Shown here: positions 38,714 to 47,440 of the stretch, piece after piece | Numbering within the stretch: the first letter of the stretch is position 1 | How the letters are laid out: every line of letters begins with the position of its first letter | Assembly (NCBI GenBank): GCA_041402045.1 | Contig: JAWKSZ010000020.1 | Coordinates: forward strand, 47,837-111,836 | DNA from: JAGQRJ01 sp041402045 | GTDB taxonomy: Bacteria; Planctomycetota; J058 | Direction: 5' to 3' | DNA: 64,000 nucleotides | Translations under genes and position numbers: made by a program | Notes under the pieces: generated by a model | Told to the model about the DNA's origin: nothing | Database searches by the model: none | What the model saw: only the letters and a program-made list of their open reading frames with translations

Positions 38714-39781
38714 TCACTGCCGGCGGCGCTTGTCCTTGACCACCGCGCGCACCGAGCGCGCGAAGCGCTTGGCCTTGGCCCGCTGCTCGTGGCGCGCGCG
38801 GGCGTCGCGGCGGCGCTCGAGGTAGGCCCGCTCCTTGGAGAGCTTGCGGTAGGCCTCGAGCCGCTCGGGGTCCAGGGCGCCGTCCTCGATCGCGCGGGCC
38901 ACGGCGCAGCCGGGCTCGCCGTCGTGGGCGCAGTCGCGGAAGCGGCAGGCGCCCCGCAGGGCCTCGAGCTCGTGGAAGGTGGCCTCGAGGGACCCGCCCT
39001 CCCACACCTGGAGCTGACGCACCCCCGGGGTGTCGATCAGGAGCGCGCCGCTCGGGAGCTGGAACAGCTGGCGGTGCGTGGTGGTGTGCCGCCCGCGGTA
39101 AGCGTCGTCGCGGATCTGCTGCACCCGCTGGACCTCGGCGTCCAACAGCGCGTTGACCAGCGTCGACTTGCCCACCCCCGAGGTGCCGAGGAGCGCGACC
39201 GTCTCGCCCGGGCGCAGGCTGGCCTCGAACGCGGCCAGGGACGCCGGGTCGCGGCTCGAGGTCGCCGCGACCTCGATCCCCAGGCCGAGCTCCGAGACCT
39301 CGTCGACCAGCGCCTGCGGGTCGTCGCTGAGGTCGGCCTTGGAGATCAGCACGCCGGGGGTCACCCCGCCGTCCCAGATCGCGGTCACGAACCGCTCCAG
39401 CCGGCGCAGGTTGAAGTCGTCGTTGGCCGAGGTGACCACGAACGCGCGGTCGACGTTCGCGGCCAGGACCTGCGCCCCGGTCTGGCCGGGGTCGTGGCGC
39501 TGGAGGACCGATCGCCGCGGGAGGACCTCGGCGATCCGGGCCGGGCCGTCGGCGCCGGGGAGCGTGCGCACCCAGTCGCCGACGGTCGGCGCCGGCGCGC
39601 CCTGCTCGACGGCGTGGCGCAGCTTGCCGGTGAGGCCCGCGCGGCGCTCGCCGGCGGAGGTGATCACGCGATACCCGTCGCGGTGTTCGGCGGTGATCCG
39701 CGCCAGGAGGGTGGGGTCGCAGGGGAGGTCGGTGTCGGCGGAGGAGGGGGTCCGCCAGCCCCATGAGGTGAGGTGGTTCAA
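38714..39781 (-). CDS. rsgA: Ribosome small-subunit-dependent GTPase A
   Basis: RsgA is a late 30S maturation GTPase with circularly permuted G motifs. Seen here are an N-terminal OB-fold region (ARITAEHRDGYRVITSAGER), G4-like ISKADL, G1 LLGTSGVGKSTLVNAL, G3 IDTPGVRQ, and the zinc-binding CRFRDCAHDGEPGC. The C-terminal tail is strongly basic (RHEQRAKAKRFARSVR). TTG 39781 is preferred because it gives the family's usual opening LNHLTSWGW; the frame stays open upstream to ATG 39856 with unlikely, proline-rich sequence. The gene is intact at 355 residues. Confidence 0.9.
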   Translation of the reverse strand: MNHLTSWGWRTPSSADTDLPCDPTLLARITAEHRDGYRVITSAGERRAGLTGKLRHAVEQGAPAPTVGDWVRTLPGADGPARIAEVLPRRSVLQRHDPGQTGAQVLAANVDRAFVVTSANDDFNLRRLERFVTAIWDGGVTPGVLISKADLSDDPQALVDEVSELGLGIEVAATSSRDPASLAAFEASLRPGETVALLGTSGVGKSTLVNALLDAEVQRVQQIRDDAYRGRHTTTHRQLFQLPSGALLIDTPGVRQLQVWEGGSLEATFHELEALRGACRFRDCAHDGEPGCAVARAIEDGALDPERLEAYRKLSKERAYLERRRDARARHEQRAKAKRFARSVRAVVKDKRRRQ

Positions 39782-39846
39782 CGCTTCGTGCTTCGTGTTG
39801 GAGCCCGCGCCCGGTCGTCGGGGGGGCTCGGTCGAGGTGTGTGGCG

Positions 39847-39948
39847 CCGGGCACACGCCCGGTCGGGAGCCCGCACCGCGGGCGGCGCCGGTCGAGTTCG
39901 ACCGGGGCTCGAAGCACCTCGGAGGGGGGCGGTAGCGAGTGCTACCGC
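39847..39948. other. Cluster of four perfect hairpins upstream of rsgA
   Basis: The stretch 39782-40194, between the divergent rsgA and NuoM-like genes, holds no convincing gene. Within 102 bases it has four consecutive perfect stem-loops: CCGGGC/GCCCGG with ACAC loop (39847-39862), GCCCGC/GCGGGC with ACC loop (39869-39883), CCGGTCGA/TCGACCGG with GT centre (39888-39905) and GCGGTAGC/GCTACCGC with GAGT loop (39929-39948). It may be a structured leader of rsgA or an unannotated RNA. In GC-rich DNA short stems are frequent, so the evidence is moderate. Confidence 0.4.
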
Positions 39949-40194
39949 AGACGAAGCAGCGCCCTGGACGGGGACGCAGGTGCGCTGGTTAGCGGGCTCC
40001 GCAGGTGACGAGCTCACGCGTGAACGGGACAGTCATGGGTCACCTTCCTGGGGCAGAGAGCCTGGGGGAGGTCGACTGACCTCCGCGCCCCTGGAGTCTG
40101 TCGCGCGGACTCGGCGAAATCAAGCTCGTTCGCGGAGGGCGCCCGAGGCAACCCTTGGAAAGGCCTGGAGAAACAGGCGACACTACGCGCCTTC

Positions 40195-42018
40195 ATGGTC
40201 GTGCCCGTCCTCACGCTCTTGATCGTGCTCCCCCTCGCCACCGCCCTCGCGGTGGCGGCGGTGCCCCGGCGAGCCTGCCGCTGGGTCGCGGTGGGCGGCT
40301 CCGTGCTCGGGCTGGCCCTCGGGCTGTGGGCGTTCTTCGACGTGGAGCGCGACACCGCCGCCGACCTCCAGGCGGCCTACGAGGGCTCGGGGGGGATCCT
40401 CGAGCGCGCGCTGGACCGCGCCGGGCTCGCCGACCCCGACACCCGCGAGGTCCTGCGCGGGCTCTTGCGCGGACAGGAGCCGACCAGCGCCGCGGTGCGG
40501 GACGCCCTCGAGGCCCTGGCCGGGGTGCGCACGGCGCTCCTGCGGCGACGCGAGGTCGTGCAGCTCGGGCAACCGGCGTCGGAGCTCGAGCGCGCCGAGG
40601 CCGGGCTGAGCCGCGCCCGGCAGCGGGTGGCCGAGCTCACCGAGAGCTACGAGGCGCTGCGCCTCGACCTGCGCGAGTTCCGCCGCGTGGCCTACGGCGA
40701 GCAGCGACGCAGCTTCCGCCGGATCGAATACCGGGCCTGGATCCCCGAGCTGGGGGTCAGCTACTTCCTCGCCCTCGACGGGCTGAGCGCGGCGCTGGCC
40801 TGCCTGACCCAGCTCGTGGCGCTGCTGGCGCTGGGCGCCGTGCGCCGCGGGACTCACGTGCGCCGCGAGTGCGTGCTCCTGCTCTGTTTGCAGAGCGGGC
40901 TCCTGGGCACGTTCCTCGCCCTGGACGCGGTGCTGCTCTACAGCTGCTGGGTCCTGGGGCTGCTCCCGGCCTACCTCACCGTGGCCACCGGGCGCGGCGG
41001 CACCGAGCGCGCCGGCGCGGCCCTGCGCTTCGTGCTGCCCCACGCCCTGAGCTCGGTCGGGCTGCTCGTGGCCTTGGCCGCCCTCGCGCTGAACGCGCCC
41101 GACGGACCGAGCTTCAACCTCCTGGCCCTGGCGGAGGTCGCCGCCCGCGACGGGATCCCCGCGGACCTCCAGCGCCTGGCCTTCGTGGGCCTGTTCGTGG
41201 GCTGCGCCGTGCGCCTGCCCCTGGTCCCGCTCCACGGCTGGCTGGGGGCGCTCCAGGAGCACACCTCCGCGCCGTCCTCGGCCATGATCCAGGGCGCCTT
41301 CGTGAAGACCGGGGTGTTCGGCCTGCTGCGCCTGGCCTGGCCGCTGTGCCCGGACGTGGTCACCAGCCCGGGGGTCGCGACCGCGCTCGGGGTCCTCGCC
41401 GGCGTCACCGTGGTCTTCGCCGGGCTGGCGTCCCTGGGCCGGCGCCGGCTCTCGCGGCTCCTGACCAGCCTCACGATCCTCCACGCCGGGCTGTTCGTGT
41501 TCGCGCTGGTGAGCCTCACGCCCGCGAGCCTCGCCGGGGGCATGCTCCTGAGCGTGACCCACGGGATCGCCGCCGCCGGCGCCTGCCTGGCCCTGGGCAT
41601 GCTCCGCCGTCGGGGGATCGAGCGCCTCCCGCATTGCGCCGGGCTGGCCCGCAGCGCGCCGCGCCTGGCGCTGCTCACCTCGGGGCTGTTCCTGACCCTG
41701 GCCCTCGTGCCCGGGGGCGGCGCCTTCGTGGGCGGGCTCCTCGCGCTCTACGGCTCCTGGCAGTCCGGGCTCCTCGAGCCCTGGATCGCGCCCTGGGTGA
41801 TCGCGGGGCTGCTCATGAGCCCGACCGCGGTCTACCTGCTGCTCCAGCGCTTCTGGGCGCGGGCGAGCGAGCTCCCGCGCGGCGAGCTGCGCGCGGCGGA
41901 GGCCTCGGCGATCACCCCCGCCCTCGTGCTCAGCGTGTTCCTCGGGCTGCACCCGCGCCTGCTCCTGGACGGCGTGCACACCTGGCTCCACGGCTTCCTC
42001 AAGCTGCTCACGGACTGA
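40195..42018 (+). CDS. NuoM-like (complex I antiporter-type) membrane subunit, orphan and divergent
   Basis: This 607-residue polytopic protein matches NuoM/MrpD-type subunits through RAWIPELGVSYFLALDGLSA, CWVLGLLPAYLTVA, AVRLPLVPLHGWLGALQEHT and FVKTGVFGLLRLAW. In genuine NuoM the helix WEMMLVPMY carries the glutamate essential for proton transfer; here the equivalent position is valine (CWVLGLLP). The lysine of AVKMP is arginine. The lysine in FVKTG is kept. An unusually long charged, coiled-coil-like insertion (residues about 45-180) sits between the first and second membrane segments. A NuoN-like gene follows four bases on; no other complex I or hydrogenase gene is present nearby. Confidence 0.75.
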   Translation: MVVPVLTLLIVLPLATALAVAAVPRRACRWVAVGGSVLGLALGLWAFFDVERDTAADLQAAYEGSGGILERALDRAGLADPDTREVLRGLLRGQEPTSAAVRDALEALAGVRTALLRRREVVQLGQPASELERAEAGLSRARQRVAELTESYEALRLDLREFRRVAYGEQRRSFRRIEYRAWIPELGVSYFLALDGLSAALACLTQLVALLALGAVRRGTHVRRECVLLLCLQSGLLGTFLALDAVLLYSCWVLGLLPAYLTVATGRGGTERAGAALRFVLPHALSSVGLLVALAALALNAPDGPSFNLLALAEVAARDGIPADLQRLAFVGLFVGCAVRLPLVPLHGWLGALQEHTSAPSSAMIQGAFVKTGVFGLLRLAWPLCPDVVTSPGVATALGVLAGVTVVFAGLASLGRRRLSRLLTSLTILHAGLFVFALVSLTPASLAGGMLLSVTHGIAAAGACLALGMLRRRGIERLPHCAGLARSAPRLALLTSGLFLTLALVPGGGAFVGGLLALYGSWQSGLLEPWIAPWVIAGLLMSPTAVYLLLQRFWARASELPRGELRAAEASAITPALVLSVFLGLHPRLLLDGVHTWLHGFLKLLTD

Positions 42019-42021
42019 CCG

Positions 42022-43378
42022 GTGCTCGTCGCCCTGATCCTCGCGCTGCTCGGCGTGCTGCTCCTGGCCCCGCCCCTCTCCACCAGCGGGCGCGCGCCCT
42101 TGCTCGCCGCGCTGGTGTGCCTGGGCATGGGCGCCGTCGTGCTCAGCGGGCGCCTGAGCCTGTTCGACCGCGCGACCGGGCTCTGGTCCCAGGACGCGGC
42201 CACCGACTTCGCGCAGTTGATCGCGCTGGCTGCGACCGTCCTGACCCTCACCCTCCAGCGCGACCAGCCGACCGACGCCGCGGCGCCGGGAGCGTTGGTC
42301 CTGGCTGCCGCCGGGGCCAGCGCCTTGGCCGCGTCCACCCACGCCGCCAGCGCGCTGGGGGGCGGGGTCGGGCTGACGGTGGCCCTCGTGATCCTGCTCC
42401 GCCCTTGCGGTCAGCGGATCACCGGCCTCCTGTGGGCGGCGGGGGTCGGGCTCGGCGTGGGCGCGCTCGGGACCGTGATCCTGGTGTGGGTGACCCACGG
42501 CGCCGCGCTGGACCGCGTCGCGATCGGGACCCAGGCCTCCCCCCGCGGGCCGCTCCTCGCCAGCGCCGGGGTGCTCCTGTGCCTGGGGCTGGGCCCCTTC
42601 AGCCTGCTGCTCCCCGGCGGGGTGTGGCTCGGGCGCTGCCGCCACGTGCCGGCGGCGCTGCAGGGCTGGATCCTGAGCGTCCTCCCGGTGGCGGGCACGA
42701 TCCCCTGCTGGCGGCTGACCCGCAGCCTGCACGACCTGGAGGCGGTGATCGGTGGGGAGTGGCGCACGGTCCTGGCCACGGTCGCGGTGGCCTCCCTCGG
42801 AGCGAGCACCTGGCAGGCCCTGCGCCAGCGCTGCCTGCGTCGGCTGTGGTGCTGGCTGGGGGTGGGGAACGCGGCGCTGTTCGCCTTCGGGCTGGCGGCG
42901 GGCGCACCCGACACCCGGATCGAGGCCGCGCTGGCCGGGCTGGCCGCGGCGAACCTCGTGGCCCACGGCGGCGCCGCCGCGGTGCTGACCATGGCCGAGG
43001 GCTGGTGGGAGGGGAACACCCGGCTCCAGCGCTTCGTGGGCCTGGGCCAACGCAACCCGTTCCTGGGGGTCGCCCTCGGCGTGTTCCTGGGCTGCTCTCG
43101 GCGGTCCCGCTGACCGCCGGGTTCTTCCCCAAGCTGCACCTGCTCCTGGCCGGCCTCGAGAGCGAGCTCGCCGGCCTCGTGGTGCTCCTGGCCCTGGGGC
43201 TGACCTGGGTCGGGCTCGTGAGCCTGCGCGCGGCGCGGGTCCTGTTCCACCCCAAGGAGCGCGGGCGCGCCGAGCCGCTGGTCGGCTCCCCGGGCTCACG
43301 CTCCTGGTGGGGCTCCTCGGGCCTGCGCGGCGCTGGCCCTGGGGATCCACCCCCTGCGCGTCGCCTGGGGCGGCTAGG
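42022..43378 (+). CDS. NuoN-like membrane subunit, frameshifted near 3' end
   Basis: GTG 42022 opens a hydrophobic protein with about ten membrane segments. The family pattern is weak in the N-terminal half. Near the end, after a frame break at about 43097, SAVPLTAGFFPKLHLLLAGL matches the NuoN/NuoL loop (PPLAGFFGK). A further break near 43290 leads to ALALGIHPLRVAWGG and the stop at 43376-43378. Length when joined is about 450 residues. Together with the preceding NuoM-like gene it would form a two-subunit membrane module with no visible electron-input subunit. Its role is unknown; ion transport is inferred only from family. Confidence 0.6.
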
Positions 43379-43445
43379 CGGCGCGCCAGCCCCTATACTC
43401 GGGGACGCGTCGGCCCGGAGTCGGGCGGCGCGAGCGAGGACCCGC

Positions 43446-44549
43446 TTGAACGACGCCGGGAGCACTCCGCAGGCGAACGCACTCGACGACGCCGTAGACC
43501 GCTTGCTGGACCTCTACCCTCAGGACGCCCAGCACCTGGACCTCGTGCGCACGATCCTGCGGCGCTGCGCCGCGCTCCCCCAGCAGAACCTCGACCGCGG
43601 CGAGCTCAAGATCCTCGACTCCTCGCTCAAGGACTTCATTGGGAGCTTCGTCGCCTTCTCGGGTCACCGCGAGCGGCGCAAGATCTCGATCTTCGGCTCG
43701 GCGCGGACCCCCCCCGAGACCCCGCTCTACGACCTCTGCCGGCGCTTCGCCCAGCGCTGCGTCGAGGAGGACTACATGGTGATCACGGGCGCCGGCCCCG
43801 GGATCATGCAGGCGGGGAACGAGGGCGCGACCCGCGAGCACAGCTTCGGCGTGAACATTAGCCTGCCCTTCGAGGCCCGCAGCAACGACTACATTCACGG
43901 CGACCCCAAGGACATTGACTTCAAGTACTTCTTCACCCGCAAGCTGAACTTCGTGAAGGAGAGCGACGCGATCGTGCTCTTCCCCGGGGGCTTCGGGACC
44001 ATGGACGAGGGCTTCGAGGCCCTGACCCTGCTCCAGACCGGCAAGTGCGACCCGCTGCCGATCGTGTGCATGGACGTCCCCGGCAGCGACTACTGGCCGA
44101 GCTGGGAGAAATACGTGCGCGAGAACCTGATCGAGCGCGGGCTGGTCTCGAGCTACGACCGCAACCTGTTCCGGGTCACGAGCAGCGTGGACACCGCCGT
44201 CGACGAGATCAACTTCTTCTACAGCACGTATCACTCGCTGCGCTACGTGGGCGACACCGTGATCCTGCGCCTGCTGCGCGAGCCCAGCGAGCGCCTGCTC
44301 GAGGTGCTGAACACGCGCTACCGCGACCTGCTGTCCAAGGGCGACTTCGAGCGCCTCCCGGGCCCGCACCGCGCCGAGCGCCACGAGTCCGCGGAGGTCC
44401 AGGCCCTCCCCCGGATCGGGTTCAGCTTCGTGCACCGCCGCTTTGGGCGCTTGCGGCGCATGATCGACGAGATCAACATGACCTCCGAGGGGCGGGCCCG
44501 CCGCGACACTGGCCCCCTGCCCACCGGCCACCTCCCCACTCCGGCCTGA
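43446..44549 (+). CDS. LOG family (TIGR00730-type) Rossmann protein
   Basis: This 367-residue protein has the LOG/lysine-decarboxylase-like Rossmann core: ISIFGSARTPPETPLYDLCR, VITGAGPGIMQAGNEGA and the signature PGGFGTMDEGFEAL near residue 183. It is longer than the 190-240 residues usual in the family, with a helical N-terminus of about 80 residues and a basic C-terminus. LOG proteins release the base from nucleoside 5'-monophosphates, including cytokinin precursors; the long type also contains PpnN-like nucleosidases. The start TTG 43446 is the first in-frame start after the NuoN-like gene. The gene is intact. Confidence 0.85.
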   Translation: MNDAGSTPQANALDDAVDRLLDLYPQDAQHLDLVRTILRRCAALPQQNLDRGELKILDSSLKDFIGSFVAFSGHRERRKISIFGSARTPPETPLYDLCRRFAQRCVEEDYMVITGAGPGIMQAGNEGATREHSFGVNISLPFEARSNDYIHGDPKDIDFKYFFTRKLNFVKESDAIVLFPGGFGTMDEGFEALTLLQTGKCDPLPIVCMDVPGSDYWPSWEKYVRENLIERGLVSSYDRNLFRVTSSVDTAVDEINFFYSTYHSLRYVGDTVILRLLREPSERLLEVLNTRYRDLLSKGDFERLPGPHRAERHESAEVQALPRIGFSFVHRRFGRLRRMIDEINMTSEGRARRDTGPLPTGHLPTPA

Positions 44550-44563
44550 ACAGGAGCCCGCGC

Positions 44564-45256
44564 ATGGAGTCGTGTCCGTATTGCGGCGCAGAGCTGCAGG
44601 TCGAGGCGACCTCGTGCTGGAAGTGCGGGGCGCAGCTCTCCCTCGACGCCGAGGGCGACGCCCCCGCCGCCGACGGCGACGCGATCCAGCAGCGCAAGGA
44701 CGAGGCGGACGAGCAGATCCAGTGTCCGTTCTGCGAGACCCAGAACCCGGCCAAGGCCCTGCGCTGCAACCGCTGCGGCAAGGCCTTCCGCGAGAGCGAG
44801 GCGCCGCTCGACTGGGCCAAGCTGGCCTGGCCCGCGGTGGGGGCGGTGATCCTGGCCGTGCTCGTGGGCTGGGTCTACTGGTTCGCGACCACCCGCCCCC
44901 CGAGCGTCGAGCCCGGGCGCAACACGCCGCTCTCGGTGAGCTTCCGCATGCTGGAGCGGATCTACCTCTCCGACGGGATCAACACCGAGCGCCTGGCCGA
45001 GGTGTGGAAGCATGAGCACCGGCACAAGTTCGTGCAGTGGGAGGGCAAGATCACCTCGGTCGCCGACGAGGGGCAGGGGATCCTGCTGCTGGAGGAGGGC
45101 CGCGTGATCCTGGCCCTCAAGGAGCCCGAGGTGATCGGCGAGGCTAACCTCAAGGCCGGCAAGTTCGTCGCCTTCAACGCGCGTTTGGCCGACTACACCC
45201 CGGGGAAAGAGGGTAAACTGTCGCTCGATCTGGGCGTGCTCCGCAACGACAACTGA
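44564..45256 (+). CDS. Double zinc-ribbon membrane protein
   Basis: This 230-residue protein starts with a zinc ribbon (CPYCGAEL...CWKCGAQL), a 30-residue acidic linker and a second ribbon (CPFCETQN...CNRCGKAF). A membrane segment (WPAVGAVILAVLVGWVYWF, about residues 89-107) follows, then an extracytoplasmic beta-domain (WEGKITSVADEGQGILLLEE) that resembles an OB-like fold. RBS AGGAG precedes ATG 44564. It lies 14 bases after the LOG gene and 6 bases before the tRNA gene, so it probably ends the transcription unit. Function is unknown. Confidence 0.75.
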   Translation: MESCPYCGAELQVEATSCWKCGAQLSLDAEGDAPAADGDAIQQRKDEADEQIQCPFCETQNPAKALRCNRCGKAFRESEAPLDWAKLAWPAVGAVILAVLVGWVYWFATTRPPSVEPGRNTPLSVSFRMLERIYLSDGINTERLAEVWKHEHRHKFVQWEGKITSVADEGQGILLLEEGRVILALKEPEVIGEANLKAGKFVAFNARLADYTPGKEGKLSLDLGVLRNDN

Positions 45257-45262
45257 TCACTC

Positions 45263-45335
45263 GCTTGTGTAGCTCAATCGGCAGAGCACAGCTTTCGTAA
45301 AGCTGAGGTTGTGGGTTCGATTCCCACCACAAGCT
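45263..45335 (+). tRNA. tRNA-Thr (anticodon CGU)
   Basis: A complete cloverleaf of 73 bases: acceptor GCTTGTG/CACAAGC, D stem GCTC/GAGC, anticodon stem CAGCT/AGCTG with loop TTCGTAA (anticodon CGT at 45296-45298) and T stem GTGGG/CCCAC with loop TTCGATT. The discriminator base is T and CCA is not encoded. It decodes ACG, a common threonine codon in GC-rich genomes. Confidence 0.95.
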
Positions 45336-45337
45336 AC

Positions 45338-45360
45338 GGGCCGGCGCGACGCGCCGGCCC
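45338..45360 (+). terminator. Hairpin terminator after tRNA-Thr
   Basis: GGGCCGGCG (45338-45346) pairs perfectly with CGCCGGCCC (45352-45360) around a 5-base loop, two bases after the tRNA. No long T-run follows. Confidence 0.65.
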
Positions 45361-45422
45361 TATGCGTTGGTTGGCGCGTGCCCCTGCCCTTCTCGGGGCC
45401 GAGCGCGCCGACGGGAGTCATT

Positions 45423-45452
45423 TACCGCCAAGAGCGCCAAGGGGCGCCAAGG
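45423..45452. repeat. Short intergenic CGCCAAG-type repeat
   Basis: Three near-copies with a period of 9-10 bases (CGCCAAGAG, CGCCAAGGG, CGCCAAGG) follow the tRNA gene. The inverted repeat at 59.8-60.0 kb has the same build (CCGCCGAGG, CGCAGAGAG, CGCAAAGGG). Comparable CGCCAAG and CGCAGAG strings occur in intergenic DNA of many environmental bacteria and behave like dispersed repeats. Confidence 0.5.
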
Positions 45453-45582
45453 CTCCGCGCACACGCTCACGCGCCGGCCCTCGGAGCAGAGGTACTGAGC
45501 TCCGCCCGCTGCTCGGGACAGACTCCCTTGCCCTACGCGAGCCTCCCCCCGCAGACGGTAGGATCCCCGCGCGAGGTGCCCC

Positions 45583-46044
45583 ATGACCCGGGTCCGGACC
45601 TGCCTGTGGTTCGACGGCGTGGCCGACGAGGCTGCGCGCTTCTACGTGTCCCTGATCCCGGGCTCGGCGCTCGAGGGCACCCACGGCGGGACCCCCGACG
45701 GGAAGCCGCTCCTGGTGAACTTCCACCTGGCGGGGACTCCGTATCAGGGGCTCAACGGCGGGCCGCGCTACACCCTGAGCGAGGCGGCCTCGGTGGCGGT
45801 GACCACCGAGGACCAGGCCGAGACCGATCGGCTGTGGGCGGCGCTCACCGCCGACGGGGGACGCGAGGGGCGCTGCGGGTGGTGCGTCGACCGCTTCGGG
45901 CTGAGCTGGCAGGTGATCCCCCGGCAGCTGCCCGAGCTCCTGGGCGGACCCGACCGCGAGGGCGCCGGGCGTGCGACCCAGGCCATGTTCGGCATGACCA
46001 AGCTCGAGCTCGGCGCGCTCGAGGCCGCCTACCGCGGCGAGTAG
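45583..46044 (+). CDS. VOC family protein, PhnB-like (3-demethylubiquinone-type)
   Basis: This 153-residue protein shows the PhnB-type VOC pattern: TCLWFDGVADEAARFYVSLI at the start, GTPYQGLNGGPRYTL in the middle, and CGWCVDRFGLSWQVIPRQL then TKLELGALEAAY at the end. The family has no proven reaction, despite the name 3-demethylubiquinone methyltransferase used for it. The gene is intact, and its stop touches the stop of the convergent TerB-LETM1 gene. Confidence 0.88.
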   Translation: MTRVRTCLWFDGVADEAARFYVSLIPGSALEGTHGGTPDGKPLLVNFHLAGTPYQGLNGGPRYTLSEAASVAVTTEDQAETDRLWAALTADGGREGRCGWCVDRFGLSWQVIPRQLPELLGGPDREGAGRATQAMFGMTKLELGALEAAYRGE

Positions 46045-47427
46045 CTAGGCGTCCGGGGCGGGCTTCGCCGACTTGGCCGGCTTCTTCTCGCTGTCGAAGG
46101 CGGAGGGCAGCAGGTTGAAGGGCAGGAGCTTGATCAGGATCGGGAGCAGTAGCCCGCCGCCGGGCAGCGCGAAGATCGCCAGCGCCGGGATCGAGCGGCA
46201 CACGTCCATGAGCTGCTGCTTGACCTTCTGGTTCTCCTCGGGCGTCAGCGGGCGCACCGAGCGCGCGCCGAGGAGCATGGCCAGCTCGCCGGTCTCCTTG
46301 ATCTCGGTCACGAGCGCGGTGAGGTTCTGCTTCACCACCTTCTGCAGCCGGCGCGCGATCAGGCCCTGCATGCGGCCCAGCGCGACCGGGCCGAAGTCGA
46401 GCACCGCGTCGCGGTGGGCCGCGTAGAACCCGAGCACCCGCACCAGGGCCTCCTCGAGCTCGCGCTCGTCGCCGCCCAGCGCGATCGTCACCCGCTGCAG
46501 GAGCTCGAGCTCGCGCTCGTCCTGCTCGTCGTCGACCACCGAGAGCAGGATCGCTTGCTCCAGCACGAAGCGCCGGTTGGCCGGAGGCATGGGCTTGAAC
46601 TCGAGCTTCAGCTCGGGCGCGCGCTTGAGCAGCTTGCGCAGGCGCTTGACCTCGGCGCCGGGGAGCCGGGTGTAGCGCAGGAGCTCCTCGATCAGCGCCT
46701 TCTCGCTCCCGTCCACGTGGCCGTCGGCGCCGGCGATCGCGATCAGGACCTCGATCAACTGCACCTTCTGCCCGAGGTTGAGCTGGTAGAGCTCGAGCAG
46801 CCCCTCCTCCTCGACGGTGGACTGGGAGAAGTAGAGCGAGGCGGTGGCCGCCAGGTGCCGGGCCTCGAGGATCGCGATCCCGACCCCGATCGAGAGCGAG
46901 ACCTCGTGCAGCACCAGCCGTCCGCCGGGGGCCAGGAGCTTCTCGACCTTCTGCGCCCAGGGTCGAGGGTCGACCACCTCGACCATGGAGTCGAGGTGCG
47001 CCTGCTTGAGCTTCTTGGCCAGCGCGGCCTCGGAGCGGGCCAGGGCCTCCACCGTCAGCAGCTCGATCTGCCGCTCGCGGGCGCTGCTGTAGTTGCGGTA
47101 GAGCTGGGCGACGTCCATGAACACGTCCCAGCGCACGGTGAGCAGGCCCAGGGCCAACAGGTCGTCGGCGCTGAAGCCCTGAGCCTGGAGGTGGGCGCGC
47201 AGGCGGCGCGGGAGCAGCACCAGCTCGGCGTGGAGCCCCACCGGCTCCAACCGGCGCCGGGCCAGGATCCGCGCCAGCTCCTCCTCGGGGGCGCCCGGGT
47301 GCTCGGCCTTGACCGCGCGCACCGCGGCCTCGGACTCCAGCGGCTCGCGCAGCTCGAGGTAGAGCTCCAAGAGCGGGCTCAGCCAGCCGGGCTGGGTGAC
47401 GTCGAGGTTCCCCGGAGCCTGCACCAC
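46045..47427 (-). CDS. TerB-like domain fused to LETM1-like membrane domain
   Basis: A 460-residue protein, GTG start at 47427. The N-terminal half is helical. A TerB-like domain follows (QLIEVLIAIAGADGHVDGSE then KALIEELLRY, about residues 230-275). The C-terminus contains a LETM1-like membrane region with RPLTPEENQKVKQQLMDVCR, SIPALAIFALPGGGLLLPIL and IKLLPFNLLPSAF, matching the PF07766 pattern of conserved prolines and the LLP...K..P..LPS.F core. LETM1 proteins in mitochondria are linked to K+/H+ or Ca2+/H+ exchange and to ribosome contact; bacterial homologues are uncharacterised. It is the last gene of a tight three-gene unit. Confidence 0.75.
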   Translation of the reverse strand: MVQAPGNLDVTQPGWLSPLLELYLELREPLESEAAVRAVKAEHPGAPEEELARILARRRLEPVGLHAELVLLPRRLRAHLQAQGFSADDLLALGLLTVRWDVFMDVAQLYRNYSSARERQIELLTVEALARSEAALAKKLKQAHLDSMVEVVDPRPWAQKVEKLLAPGGRLVLHEVSLSIGVGIAILEARHLAATASLYFSQSTVEEEGLLELYQLNLGQKVQLIEVLIAIAGADGHVDGSEKALIEELLRYTRLPGAEVKRLRKLLKRAPELKLEFKPMPPANRRFVLEQAILLSVVDDEQDERELELLQRVTIALGGDERELEEALVRVLGFYAAHRDAVLDFGPVALGRMQGLIARRLQKVVKQNLTALVTEIKETGELAMLLGARSVRPLTPEENQKVKQQLMDVCRSIPALAIFALPGGGLLLPILIKLLPFNLLPSAFDSEKKPAKSAKPAPDA

Positions 47428-47440
47428 GACGACGGAGCGG

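Noticed and set aside
40014..40355. Minus-strand open frame of 113 codons before rsgA
   Set aside because: No ribosome site, composition-driven sequence, and it overlaps the intact NuoM-like gene start.
40195..43378. Genes as part of a [NiFe]-hydrogenase or Mrp antiporter operon
   Set aside because: No hydrogenase catalytic subunit, NuoB/C/D-like subunit or other Mrp gene is visible on either side.
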